64,000 nt of DNA from Arion vulgaris (Eukaryota > Mollusca > Gastropoda > Stylommatophora > Arionidae). A program made the translations under genes and the position numbers. The stretch spans positions 50,944,363 through 51,008,362 of the forward strand of contig CM036756.1 of assembly GCA_020796225.1 (NCBI GenBank). Reading direction: 5' to 3'. The notes under the pieces were generated by a model. The model was not told the origin of the DNA. It made no database searches and was given only the letters and a program-made list of their open reading frames with translations. This document shows positions 1-11,678 of the stretch, one piece after another; position 1 is the stretch's first letter, and every line of letters begins with the position of its first letter.

Positions 1-558
1 TATATTGACTTCTCATGTGCTTGTCTGTGGTAAAGTAATGATCTCTGTGTTCTATTTGAACAAAGTTAAGGTAGGTAAGCTTAAATGAAGAGTAAATCTT
101 GTGTATATAAGTGTGTATGCGTGGTTGTACAGGTATTATGTGATAGTATTTACTTGTATAAGTTTATATCTGAATGTGGTTGTATAGTCAGGTAAACATA
201 TGAAAAGGGAGGAGGAGGGGGCAGTAAAGGGGACGAATTTTGGTATGTTAAAGTATGTGATAGTATTAACTTACATAAGTGTATATATGAGTGAGGTTGT
301 AAAGTCAGATATATAAAAAGGGTGGGGTAAAGGGAGGATTTCGGTATGTTCAAGTATATGATAAGTATTCACTTATATGAGGGTGTGTGTTTTAGACTGA
401 TATACATTAGCGTTATTTTTAGCTTTGCACATATAAGTAATTTACTATAGTTACATATATACATATACATATATAGAGACAGGTATACATATATAACCAT
501 ACATATATACAGTTATAAATAAGAAACGTGTGACTTTATAGACAATATATTTATTGAA

Positions 559-615
<57 letters not shown>

Positions 616-840
616 TAAAATAGGAAAGCAAAGGTATATATATATATATATATATATGGAACTGCAGTAAAATTATACTGTAGTTTTACAAATAAAAAAG
701 CAAAGCAAAGGTGAAACTTTGCCGTCGCCATTGTAAAAATCGGACTTAATGGTATACTAACCTATATGAAAACCGGTCATATGATAGATAAACTGGTTGA
801 TTAGTTATATAAGTGTAAAAGAGGAGTATGATTTATATAT
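1..840. repeat. AT-rich degenerate tandem repeat block
   Basis: The motif TATGTGATAGTATT recurs near 137, 254 and (degenerate) 355, giving a period of about 100-117 bp, each unit followed by a G-rich stretch. The end of the block (about 722-790, with GTCGCCATT and ACTAACCTAT) resembles 1645-1710, so the whole block looks like one copy of a larger unit that is repeated after the SINE-like insert. Long open frames here only encode low-complexity peptide and no gene is supported. Confidence 0.6.
561..656. repeat. (AT)n microsatellites
   Basis: An uninterrupted AT dinucleotide run of about 50 bp starts near 561 and a second run lies near 634-656, separated by a short unique segment. Confidence 0.95.
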
Positions 841-845
841 TTGTG

Positions 846-1096
846 TTGCCCGAGTGGTTACCGGGGCCCAAATTTAGGTGTAAAGAATAGAACCACTGTT
901 ACCTGCCACGCATGTCGTAAGAGGCGACTAAGGAGGTTTGGCTGAAATCGGATGCATGTGTCCTAAACGTGTAGAAGTCTATGTGTTTAGGGCCTACCAA
1001 ACCAATGTGCAACGTATACACGTTCTTGGCAAAGATCAACATATCACAAAGAGTAATTACAATTGGTCGTAAAGAACGAACGCAAAGAAGAAGAAG
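846..1096 (+). mobile_element. SINE-like element with tRNA-like head and (GAA)n tail
   Basis: The head TTGCCCGAGTGGTTACC resembles the A-box half of a tRNA, and the 3' end is an AAGAAGAAG tail. Imperfect direct repeats flank it (ATATATTTGTG on the left, ATATATTGTGT on the right), as expected for LINE-mobilised insertion. The first 100 bases closely match the 5' end of the RTE element at 28591-32143, which also has a (GAA)n tail. It is either a SINE carried by that RTE family or an internally deleted RTE copy. No protein is encoded. Confidence 0.65.
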
Positions 1097-1414
1097 ATAT
1101 ATTGTGTATATAAGTGTGTATGTTAGTGTTGTATGTAATATATGTGTATTCATGTTTATATATAAAAGTAAGCAGGGTGTGTAAGGGAGATGTCTGGAAG
1201 TAAGTGAATAGTATGAGGTCACTGTTAAGGTGTATGAATGCGATAGTATTTAGTATATGAGGGTGTGTGTGTTATATCAAGATATATTAGTTATTCTTAG
1301 GACAAGGGTGATGACTCATATAAGGGATAGAATTATTTATTTTTTAGTAATAGATGTATCACACAATGTAATTTGTGTTTTATTTATTGTTGAGGAATTT
1401 AGTCAATTATTTAT

Positions 1415-1465
<51 letters not shown>

Positions 1466-1746
1466 CATATATAGACAAACATATACATTTAAAACTAACG
1501 AAAACAGTCAGTGTAATATAAAAATATTTTTCGTAGCATTGGTTTGAGACATATAGGTCTAATAAATATATACATATATGGGAATATAATACCAGATAGC
1601 GGTAAATTAAAGGGTCAGAGGTAAGACTTAAGCATCGGTAAACACGTCGCCATTTGTAACAAAAAGGTGAAATGGCTACTAACCTATAGGAAAGCCCTTC
1701 ATTTGATATATAAAAAATGTCGTGTGTTTATAATTTAGTATTTACT
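1097..1746. repeat. Second copy of the AT-rich block with (AT)n
   Basis: The sequence at about 1231-1265 matches the block near 355-400, and 1645-1710 matches 722-790. An AT dinucleotide run occupies about 1418-1460. No gene is visible. Confidence 0.55.
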
Positions 1747-3236
1747 GGTGACCACATTAGAAGTGTGAGATGAATAGGTTAGAAGTGAGAGGTGACAATG
1801 TTAGAAGGGACAGGCGGCCAAATTAGAAGTGAGAGGTATACATGTTAGAAGTGTGAGATGACCCTGCTAGAAGTGAGCGGTGCCCAAGTTAGAAGGGACA
1901 GGTGGGTATGTTAGAAGTGTGAGGTGCCCAAGTTAGAAGGGAGAGATGACTATGTAGAAATGTAAGGTATCCAAGTTAGAAGTGAGAAGTAGAAGTGAGA
2001 GGTTTAAAGTTAGAACTGAGAGGTGATAAAAGTAGAAGTGTCAGATGACCATGTTAGAGGTGTGAGGTATCCAAGTTAGTAGTGCGTGATGACCATGTTA
2101 GCAGTGCACAGGTTAAAAGTGAGAGGTGTCCAAAGTAGAAGTGAGAGGTGCAAATGCTAGAAGTAAGAGGTGACAATGTTAGAGTTGAGAGGTGTCCACA
2201 TTAGAAGGGAGAGATGACTATGTTATAAGTGCAAGGCGACTATGTTAGAAATTATAAGTGTCCAAATTAGAAGTGTCCAAATTAGAAGTGTCCAAATTAT
2301 AAGTGCCCAAGCTATAAGTGAAAGGTGGCCAAAGGAAAAGGGAGAGGTATCCACGTTAACAGTGATAGGTGTCCAAAGTACAAGTGAAAGGTACCTATAT
2401 TAAAAGCGAAAGATGCCTATGTTGGAAGTGAGAGATACCCATATTAGAAGTGAGAGGTAACTATGTTAAAGTGAGAGGTGACAATGTTCGAAGTGTGCAA
2501 TTTAGAAGGGACGATCATGTTAGAAGTGTACAATTTAAAAATGAGAGGTGCCCAATGTAGAAGTAAGAGGTGTCCACGTTAGAAGTGTGGGATGACCATG
2601 TTACAAGGAAGAGGTGTCCACGTTAGAAGTGTAGGATAACTATGTTACAAAGGAGAGGTGACCAGGGTAGAAGTGAGAGGTGACTATGTTATAAGTGCAA
2701 GGCGACTACGTTATAAATGAGAAGTGACAATGTTAGAAGTGGTCAAGTTAGAAATGAGAGATGTCCAAAGTAGAAGTGAGAGGTGCACATGTCAGAATGT
2801 GAGGTGACCATAAGAGGTGCCCAGGTTATAAGTGACAGGTGTCCAAAGGAAAAGGGAGAGTTGACATCTTAGAAGTTTGAGGTGTCTATCTTAGAAGTGT
2901 AGGGTGACTCTGAAAGAACCGAGAGGTGACAATTGTAGAAGTGAGAATTAGAAGTGTGAGATGATGATGGTACAAATGTGAGGTGTTTAAGTTAGAAGTG
3001 TGAGATGCACATGTTAGAAGTGTGAGGTATCCAAAGTAGAAGTGAAAGGTGAACATTTTAGAAGTGTGAGATGACCAGTGTAGAAGTGTGAAGTGCCTAT
3101 GTTAGAAGTTGAGATGACCATGCTAGAAGTGAAGGGTATCCAAATTAGAAGTTTGAGGTGAATATATTAGAAGTATGAGGTGTTCATGTTGGAAGTGAGA
3201 AGTAACCAAATTTTAGAAGTGAGAGATAACGAAGTT
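1747..3236. repeat. Minisatellite, about 22-bp unit, ~1.5 kb
   Basis: Roughly 65 degenerate copies of a unit close to TTAGAAGTGAGAGGTGACCA plus two bases run head to tail. Spacing is mostly 22 bp with local indels. Units differ mainly in the last third (GTGACC, GTGCCC, GTATCC) and in GAGAGG versus GTGAGA. Units have no unique spacers, so it is not a CRISPR-like array. No reading frame persists across it. Confidence 0.95.
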
Positions 3237-3244
3237 AAATTTAT

Positions 3245-3307
3245 AATAAATCGATAACTTGCAGTAGTAAAAATATGACTGTATAAGTGGCAAGTTATCG
3301 ATTTATT
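3245..3307. repeat. 18-bp perfect inverted repeat (hairpin)
   Basis: AATAAATCGATAACTTGC at 3245-3262 is repeated in inverted form at 3290-3307 around a 27-base spacer. It sits exactly where the minisatellite ends. It could be the remnant of a small TIR element or a foldback. Confidence 0.8.
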
Positions 3308-3866
3308 TTAAATATAAGCTGTCACCATACTTGTTTACAGTACAATACACGAACCACGTGGACAACAAAACAGCTAACTAGACTTCAGTGTAGACGCGGC
3401 CACAGCATTATACTCCTCCAACCAGACAAGGTAAGACCATTACTTATAGACCAGTCATATTAGATAGACAAATAGATAAACCAAAAATAATAGTAGACTG
3501 ATTTTGTTTAGAGCAATTATAACATGGAGTAAACTAACCTAGTAGCAAATAAAAGCTATGCTCAAGTGGTGAAGACCAAAATTCCACTGCTAAACACCCC
3601 TACCATGTAAAATGACTGACGAAGCCAGAATAGACAGACTCATTAGAAAGATACATGGGCTAAACCTACCCACAAATAAGAGAAAAACTTATTGTTACAC
3701 AAATTGAGGGAGGAAGTTAGCATCAACTCTCCCGATAGTAAGATAGGAGCTCTGCTGAGGTCTCGTAAAGCAAGAAGCAATCACACCAGTGAAAAATTCA
3801 GAAAAGGTGTCATTTTAAACTTAATGACACCTTCAACACCAGACAGCTAATTGAGGAAACAATAAA

Positions 3867-4410
3867 GTGAGGAAACATCACACATACAATACAACATTAG
3901 GACACAGCACACAAATACAGATAACAATACTCCTTGATACGACAACATTTGTGATAAAAGGAGAACCACTACATCTACAGGACGAACACATAAACAACAA
4001 TATCAAAATAGAAAACAAAAATCACACATTCAAAGGGATACAGAGAATCTACAAAAACAACAAAAAATCAACAGTAGTGGCTGTAGTCACCAAAGGGATG
4101 GTAAAACCCAGCAGCATTTACAAACTACAAAAATAATATAAGACGGAGACCTACGTACCCGGACCATGCATTGTCTCAGTGCCAGCAGTTTGGGCATACA
4201 CAAAGCACATGCAAAAACTCCACCAGATGCAGGTACTGTGCAGGGCACACCTATGAAAACTGTACCTGACCATAAAGGACAGCAACTACCAAACAGCCAA
4301 CAGCAACAGAAAATGTGCCAACTGCACAGGACCACATAGCACGAGGTACCTTGGATGCCCGGAGTACAGGAAAGCAAAGCAAACAAAGAAATATTATTCA
4401 AAATAACGAC
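3867..4410 (+). pseudogene. LINE ORF1 (gag-like) with CCHC zinc knuckles
   Basis: A first open stretch of 89 codons (3867-4136) precedes a cysteine-rich segment in shifted frames (about 4160-4390). The readable knuckles are CQQFGHTQSTC, CRYCAGHTYENC and CANCTGPHSTRYLGC, the typical triple CCHC arrangement of Jockey-clade nucleocapsid proteins that bind element RNA. Stops and at least one frameshift separate the parts. A hydrophilic ORF follows at 4467-4784 and may be the ORF1 C-terminal part. The assignment rests on the knuckle spacing. Confidence 0.65.
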
Positions 4411-5093
4411 CATTCCATAAACAAGAAGAATTTACATCACCACTAACTACGCAAGCAAGAAGATGTATGCATCACCACCTTCTACCGCAAGCAAGAAGAA
4501 CTATACACCACCAGCACCTAACACAAACAAGAGTTAGTACGCACCACCACCTACAGATACTAAACAAGATGAAGCAAGCTCTCCACAACAAAAAGGTCAC
4601 AGAAAGAAAAGACCAAGCAACAGAAGAGGAAAACAACCCAAATCTAAAGGGCAACAAAATACACTTACATAACATCGAAGAAATAGCGGAGACAATACAA
4701 CAAGAAGTCAGAAGATTAACAATGCTACAAGAGAGAAATGAAGAAATCCTGAAAAGAAGGAATGAAAAGACAACTCCTCAGTGAAGAAAAACAACACATA
4801 AAAGAATTAATCCTACAAATAACAAAGCAAGACACAGAATGGAAATTCAAAATCAACATTGACATCGAAGACATCAAAACAGCTATCTCCAACATTGGCG
4901 GGTCAACAGACAAGAAAACCTGAATCAACTAGGACGACTAGAGCCCAGATCAAGAAACAAATACACACCACAACAACAGCACAAAATCTAGACATAATGC
5001 ACTGACAATAAACACAATAACAGTAAACCACGGCCTTCGCTATAGGTGTATTTCGTGTATTTACGATGGCACGCAGTAAACTATGTAACAAAA

Positions 5094-5889
5094 ATGCATT
5101 ACAAAGATATTAAAATAATACAATGGAACTGCAGGGGGTCCAGACTGAACCTAGCTTCCGTGATAGAAAAATATAAATATCAAACCATAATAATGATGCT
5201 GCAGGAAACCATGCAAAGAAGATCAGGGATTAAGTATGCAGGATACAATACATTTGAAATGATAGAGCTCATTGAGTTAAGGGGGTTGGGGGTTACCATG
5301 CTAGTACAATAAGAAATTTAAAATTAATGATTGGGAAATATTTAATTCAAAAACATAGAGGGATTAGCATAACAATAGACGATAATAAGGGGATTAAAAA
5401 TTACCAACATTTATAATCCAAAAGGAAACTACACCAATGAAGACATTACAAAACTTACAGACAGAATAACAAACAGATCAACTATAGCTGGAGATTTTAA
5501 TGCCCACCACCAAGCGGGGATGCAACAGATCAGGGGTGGCCGGGGAAACTGTCCTGAACTTCTGTGAAGACAACAACCTGGTCATCCTAAATGATGGGTC
5601 GATTCCCAGAATCAATCCAGTGGCAAATGGAGAAGATTCTGCAATCGATCTCACTCTCATCACTCCAAATCTCACAGCAGCCAGTTGGGAAACTCTAGAG
5701 GAGACTAGCTCAGACCACTTCCTAATCGAAATAAACCTCAGAACAACATACAACATTAATAAAACAAACTCTAAACCTGCTTTCAATTACCAAAAGGCAA
5801 ACTGGGTACAATTTAGCCTAGAGTTAATGACATTAGACATCAGAAAACTCAATATAACAAATGTAGACACATATGCAGAAACGCTATAA
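5094..5889 (+). pseudogene. LINE ORF2 endonuclease domain (EEP fold), broken
   Basis: The start reads MHYKDIKIIQWNCRG, the usual N-terminal motif of LINE endonucleases. It is followed by the LQET motif, AGDFNAHH near 5490 and the terminal ETSSDHFLIEI near 5705-5740, which holds the catalytic SDH triad. Frames change between about 5310 and 5500. The enzyme nicks target DNA for target-primed reverse transcription; this copy cannot act alone because the reverse transcriptase is absent and the frame is broken. Confidence 0.75.
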
Positions 5890-5911
5890 AAGGGTCAGCT
5901 TTAAAACCCTT

Positions 5912-5915
<4 letters not shown>

Positions 5916-5965
<50 letters not shown>
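5916..5965. repeat. (AT)n microsatellite
   Basis: AT dinucleotide run of about 45 bp, with a small interruption at its start, separating the Jockey-like relic from the Helitron region. Confidence 0.95.
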
Positions 5966-5966
<1 letters not shown>

Positions 5967-6018
5967 CAATGTATTGTGTGTGTTACACTATACACGCTGT
6001 TAGTTTACATCCCCAAAT

Positions 6019-6405
6019 CACCAAAGTTGGCAGAAACACGCACGAGACCAAAATAAGGTTAACCGTGGAAAGATTTTCGAAATCGGATCAAATATTAGTT
6101 TTTTAAATAATTTAAAACCAAAGTTTGCTATCCTATCCAATTTTTGTTTACAATTTGTCGTAAGTCGTAGATCAGAGTGTACACATTACTATATACACAA
6201 GATTCGATGACGTATGTTTTGAAACTATGGAAACCTTGACCTATAGCATAACAATCGTCATTTGATTGTTCAAACAAGCTGATCTCATTTTGCATCAACA
6301 ATTCACCAAAGTAGGTAAAAACATGCATGCGACTAAAAATTATATTAACAGTGGAAAGAATTTCGAAATCGAATCAATATTCGTTTTTAAAATAACTGAA
6401 AACCA
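6019..6405 (+). repeat. 100-bp direct repeat pair in Helitron 5' region
   Basis: Two copies, about 6019-6120 and 6305-6405, share CACCAAAGT, GTGGAAAG, TTTCGAAATCG and a final AAAACCAA, about 286 bp apart. The second copy has diverged by substitutions and small indels. They lie upstream of the Rep coding region and may belong to the 5' non-coding part of the transposon. Confidence 0.65.
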
Positions 6406-6680
6406 ATTTATCACAACGTGATCTCTACATTTGCATAAATTTATGACGTTGACCGCTACCAAACATAGCGTCATCATTTCACGTGCTCATATATATACGC
6501 AATGCGCTAAGATCTGCATTGTCATTTCCTGCACTCAACAGATTATTCAACAACGGAAAATTTCAATGTCAAAGCTCAAACAAATCAAACAAATTTTGAA
6601 AATAGATAAATATTAGGTTTGCGTGTTTGTCAAAATTCCACAGGTCATTTTTATTGTTATTGTTAAACTATTCATTTTAT

Positions 6681-8830
6681 GCAATGCCACCTAAGAAAAG
6701 AAAACTCTTCAGTCAGTCCAGAATCGACTGTGAACGAATAGCGACAAGTAGGTCTGCAGAAAATGTAACGAAATCAGAAAATCGGAAGGGAGCTAATGGT
6801 CGAGAATGGCCAATGCTAGAGCTCAAGATGACGAGGATGCTGTCTTAATTCGACGTGTAGCTAATAGGACACGCATGGCTGATAACCGATCAAATGAGAC
6901 ATGTCAACAAACAGCTGTCCGACTCGAACAAGACTCCAGACAACGAGCAATAGCACGAGTTGCCAAATGGTCTTTGTTGAAGAATGAAGCATTCAACTAC
7001 AATAATAATCGTGAATACGAAAAATACCCAATATTGGGGGATTGACAGCAGTTTGTCCTCACTGCAAGGCAAAAAAATGGATTGGTGAAACACCTGGAAT
7101 GTGTTGCTCTGGAGGAAAAGTTCAGTTTCCTGAATTACAAGAACCACCTGAACCATTAAAATCGTTTATGGACAACATAGCTGACTCTAACTTCTTAAAA
7201 ACTATCAGAAAATACAATTCATGCTTTCAGATGACATCTTTTTGGCACAACTTCTCCAATTTTTCATCAAGGATTTATGCCAACTTTTAAAATTCAAGGT
7301 CAAGTATATCATCAATTTGGTTCACTCTTGCCACAACCAAATGAAGACCCAAAATTTCTTCAAATTTATTTCATGGGTAATGAAGAAGCTGAGGCAAATC
7401 AGCGCATCAATTGTAATCCAGGAACTAATCACAATACAGTGTTAGCTATTCAACGTATGCTACACACTTGCAACAGTTATGTCAGAAGTTTCAAGACTGT
7501 ATTAGATCAGTTGCCCACTGACGACAGAAAAATTGCAATCCGCGCTGACATAGTTCCGACCGGTCAACATGAGCGGACTTAAAATGCACCTGTAGTAAAC
7601 GAAGTTACCATTATCATAGCAGGAAATGATTTTGGAAAGCGGGACGTAATTTTACAAAAACGAGACAACAAGCTGCAACGAATTTCAGAAACACACAGAT
7701 CTTACGATGCCCTTCAGTATCCAATTTTATTTCCTCAGGGTGAAAACGGCTACTACATTTGCATCAATCAAAGGATCCAGTCACTAAATTGATTTCAAAC
7801 AAGTTTGTTTCTTCAAAGGATTTCTACTCATTTCGAATCATGATCAGAGATACTCCAAATCACCTTTTAAGTTATTGCCAACTATTCCATCAATTTTTGG
7901 TAGATATGTTCGCAAAAATTGAATGCGAACGATTGCTCTATATTCGATTGAACCAAACAAAACTACGTTCAGAAGAATATGTTCATTTGAGGGATGCTAT
8001 TGCGATAGATGGCCAGGCAAACAACTATGGCAGGTTGGTTATTTTGCCATCAACGTTTACCGGAGGTCCGCGGTATATGCATGAATATACCCAAGATTCG
8101 ATTACTTATGTTCGCAATTATGGAAAACCTGATCTCTTCATAACGTTGACATGTAACCCAAAATGGAAAGAAATACAAGATGAATTACTACCAGGACAGT
8201 CACATTTGGATAGACATGATCTAATTGCACGTGTGTTTCGTCAAAAGTTAATTAAATTCATGCAACTTATAACGAAGGGAAAGATCTTTGGTCCTGTGAG
8301 ATGTTGGGTGTCTTCAACAGAATGGCAGAAACGGGGTTTGCCACATAACCATTTATTATTTTGGTTATTAAATAAGATTGACCCAAATAATATTGATCCC
8401 ATTATTAGGACGTTGATTCCTGATCCGAACTTAGATCCACAACTACATAAAACCGTTATAGAGCAAATGGTGCATGGACCATGTGAATACATCAATCCGA
8501 ATTCCCCATGTATGAAGGATGGCAAATGTACCAAACGATATCCGAAGAGTCTATTGATCGAAACTCAAACTGGAGAAGATTACTATCCACTATATCGAAG
8601 AAGAAAGTTAGCTGATGGAGGATTCGAAGCAACTAAGAAACTTAAGAAGCAAATAGTTCAGTTGAATTTAACATCGACAATAGATGGATTGTTCCGTATT
8701 GTCCAATGTTGTCACGAATGTTTGATGCACATATTAATGTTGAGTACTGCAATTCAGTAAAATCGATCAAATATGTGTTAAATACATACAAAGGTTCTGA
8801 TCAAGCTATGTTTGGCATTCAAAAGATGGA
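6681..8830 (+). pseudogene. Helitron Rep (HUH endonuclease) region of RepHel
   Basis: Coding signal starts at MPPKKRKLFSQSR (6681) and runs through several frames; the longest intact piece is 333 codons at 7759-8760. That piece contains the Rep motif TLTCNPKW near 8141 and the HUH motif GLPHNHLLFWL near 8335-8365 with both histidines present. The frame shifts near 8690-8700 where YCPMLSRMFDAH should follow. The tyrosine motif after it (KSIKYVL near 8761) is damaged by a second shift. Rep would cleave and join the transposon strand during rolling-circle transposition. Multiple shifts make this copy dead. Confidence 0.8.
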
Positions 8831-8889
8831 GAATTGATTGATGAAATAGAAGGTTATCGTGCTGGCCAGCTATCATCAGCAATGAAGCA

Positions 8890-11600
8890 GTTTGGCGGAT
8901 ATTAGATTCCCGTTCATGAGAATATCCCTCCATAATGCAACTGAGCGTCCACCTTGAAAACGGACAGAGAATTTACTTCAATACAGAAAATTTCCAACAA
9001 AGAGTTCAGCAACCTCCAAGAACAACTTTAACTGCTTTTTTTGAGCTTTGTCAAAATGACGATTTTGCAAAGACTTTACTTTACTTTGAAGTTCCTAAAT
9101 ATTACACATGGGATAGGTCAAGTAAAGCTTTTAATAGAAGAAAGCAGGGAGTCACAGTTGTTGTGTTCGATGAAGTTAAATCTAGCGATGTTTTGGGACG
9201 TGTTTATACTGTTCATCCAAACAATTTCGAATGTTTCTACCTCCGCATCCTACTTCATACCGTTAGAGGTCCAATATCATTTACTGAATTAAAGACGGTT
9301 GAGGTTAAGTTTGTCAACATTCCGTGAAGCATGCCAAAAGCTTGATTTACTGGAGGACGACAATCAATGGCATGCTACGATGGCAGAAACAGTTGCATCA
9401 GAATCACCACAAAGGATCAGATCACTTTTCATCATTCTTATTACCTCATGCAATCCATCAAATCCACAAAATTTGTGGAACACATTCAAGGAAAGTATGT
9501 CGGAAGATATTCTTAATCGTACAAGAGAACAGAATCCTGACTTGCAAATTGTTTACAACGAAGATATTTTTAACGAAGTTTTAATCATCATAGAGGATAA
9601 AGTTATTGACATGGTTGGTAAAACTTTACAAGAATTAGGGCTTCCACATCCAGCAAGAAACAACATCAATCGTTTGCAGAGAGAAATGCAGAAACCGCTT
9701 ACAACGCCGGCGACTTAGAGCATTACGTAACCATCAATGAGCCACTATTAGTTCAGCACCAAAGAAATGTTTACGATATAATTATGAACCGAGTGAATGG
9801 TGGTACTAGATTTTGAAAAGGCTTTTGATAGCATACACCGCGAAAGTCTATGGCGTATCTTAAGATGGTATGGAATCCACTGTGTTTTATAAATATTATA
9901 AAAAGCTGCTACAGCAAGTTTGCATGAAGTGTTGAAACTTCAGAACTAAAGTTTGAAGTAAAAACAGGCGTGCGACAAGGATGTGTTATGTCAGCCCTAT
10001 TATTCAACACTTTCATAGATTGGGTGATGCGTAAAACAACGGAAGATAAGGCAAGAGGTATTAGATGGACGCTCACATCCACTCTGGAAGACCTAGATTT
10101 TGCAGATGACATCGCACTCTATCTCATACACATAGAGATATCCAGGAAAGACCAGCCCTTAACAATATAGTGAGATGGTTGGGCTGAAAATAAATCAGAA
10201 GAAAACTGAATTAATGACTCTGAACATAGCAACCCCAGCACCAGTCAAACTAGAAGGTAAAACCTCCGAGATACAACCGCTTTCACATACCTTGAATGTA
10301 TTAGGGAATGAAGGAGGCGCTGGATCTGACATTAAAAACAGACTGAGTAAAGCACGCAGTGCATTCGTGACCCTTCAGACCGCCTGGAAATCTGCCCAAT
10401 ACAGCATCAGAACCAAGACTAGTATCTATAACAGCTGTGTGCTGTCAACTTTGCTATACGGATCGGAATGCTGGAGAATGACAGAACAGGATATGTCCAG
10501 ACTCTCCGCCTTTCATACAACTTGTCTGCGAAAATCTTACGCGTGTACTGGCCGACTACTATCTCGAATCAAGAATTGCTTGCACGATGCCAACAAGAGA
10601 ATATGGGCACTATCATCCGAAGACGACGCTGGAGATGGATTGGACATGTGATGCGCATGGAGACTGGCTCCGACACGAAACTGCACTGAGATGGACTCCA
10701 GAGGGAGGCGAAAGCGTGGAAGACCCAAGACGACCTGGAGGAGAACGATAGAGCAAGAGCTGAAGGAAATGAATCATAGCTGGAACACAATACAGAGGAA
10801 GGCCATGAACAGGGAAGAATGGTGCGTGTTTGTTGCTGCCCTAAACGCCAAGGGCGTAACAGGCTAAAAGAAAAGAGAATGGTGGTACGGGCGGTCTATT
10901 CTTCATTGATGCACCAGGGAGGACAGGAAAGACGTTTGTGATGAATTTACTCCTTTCAAAAATTCGCTTTTAATCGAATATTCAATTCCATGCTTCTTCT
11001 GGAATAGCGCAACTTTGCTTAAAAGGAGGACGAACTGCCCACTCTACTCTTAAATTGCCACTCGATTTAGCACGTACCGAAGGGCCAATTTGCAACATCA
11101 GTAAAAGAACAGGCAAAGCGGCAGTTTTAAAACAATCAAATTGATTGTTTGGGATGAATGCCTATGATTCCCAAGCAGGACTAGAAGCACTCAACAGGTC
11201 TTTTTAAGATGTTAGAAACAATCGACACCTTATGGTAGAGTATGTTTTCTTTGTGATTTCAGGCAAACACTTCCTATTATTCCTAGAAACAATGCTGATA
11301 CTAAAGGGGTGTCTGAAATCATCCCATTTTTGGAGCATGTTCAAATTTAAATTAACTACCAACATGAGGTCCTTTTACAGCAGGATGTCAATGCTGGACA
11401 CTTTGCTGATCAATTGCTTGTTTGAGATGGGGTTTGCAAAGAACCAAACACTGACACAATCAAGTTAAGGACTCCATTTGTGCACTAATAGAACAACTTC
11501 AAGACATGTGTTTTCACGGAAAACAAGAATTTGTTACTATCAGCCTAACTGATAAATAAATATAACGTACAATATTTAAAGAAAATGATATCTCTTGAAC
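8890..11600 (+). pseudogene. Helitron helicase (Pif1-like, SF1B), split by an RTE insertion
   Basis: The first part (8935-9327 and 9299-9718) encodes the region before the P-loop in two overlapping frames. It continues as NAGDLEHYVTINEPLL to NRVNGGT at 9806. After the inserted RTE it resumes at 10889 with GLFFIDAPGRTGKTF, the Walker A motif, in which the second glycine of the usual PGGTGKT is arginine. Walker B (IVWDEC) is near 11140, followed by an immediate stop. The rest (PVIPR, TTNMR near 11270-11380) is frameshifted. The helicase would unwind DNA during transposition; this one is inactive. Confidence 0.8.
9807..10876 (+). mobile_element. 5'-truncated RTE-type LINE inserted in the Helitron helicase
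   Basis: It is flanked by the exact 12-bp target duplication GAATGGTGGTAC at 9795-9806 and 10877-10888. It begins inside the reverse transcriptase (LDFEKAFDSIHRESLW) and contains GVRQGCVM, the catalytic FADDIAL, LLYGSECW, RRRRWRWIGHVMRM and the C-terminal EEWCVFVAALNA, all typical of RTE elements. The 3' end is AGGCTAAAAGAAAAGA. Frameshifts occur near 9900, 10160, 10310 and 10680. Removing the insert and one duplication rejoins the Helitron frame exactly. Confidence 0.92.
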
Positions 11601-11678
11601 GGCGTCACCAATTCCTCATCAAGGATTACAAACAACTTTCACCCGTGCGAAGCCGTTAATCACTAAAAATATATATAT

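Larger units (their letters stand above)
3500..5889 (+). mobile_element. Jockey-like non-LTR retrotransposon, 3'-truncated relic
   Basis: A gag-like ORF1 region with three zinc knuckles is followed by an apurinic-type endonuclease at the start of ORF2. The order and motifs fit the Jockey/I group of LINEs. The copy stops after the endonuclease at an AT-rich tract, so the reverse transcriptase is missing. This is unusual because LINE copies normally lose their 5' end; a later deletion is the likely cause. The 5' boundary is not defined, and 3308-3500 shows nothing recognisable. Confidence 0.7.
5990..11666 (+). mobile_element. Helitron (rolling-circle transposon), decayed, carrying an RTE insertion
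   Basis: The interior encodes a RepHel-type protein: Rep/HUH nuclease, then a Pif1-like helicase. The helicase is interrupted by the RTE at 9807-10876. The 3' end is placed tentatively at ACCCGTGCGAAGCCG plus CACTAA (11641-11666), since Helitrons end in a GC-rich hairpin followed by CTRR. The 5' end is uncertain. The 5' part holds a 100-bp direct repeat (about 6019-6120 and 6305-6405) containing GTGGAAAG and TTTCGAAATCG. Confidence 0.7.

Noticed and set aside
513..731. ORF rich in Tyr-Ile repeats across the (AT)n tract
   Set aside because: It is only a translation of dinucleotide repeat; no other coding signal.
1747..3236. Possible CRISPR array
   Set aside because: Units abut without unique spacers and are degenerate; the host is a eukaryote. 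It is a minisatellite.
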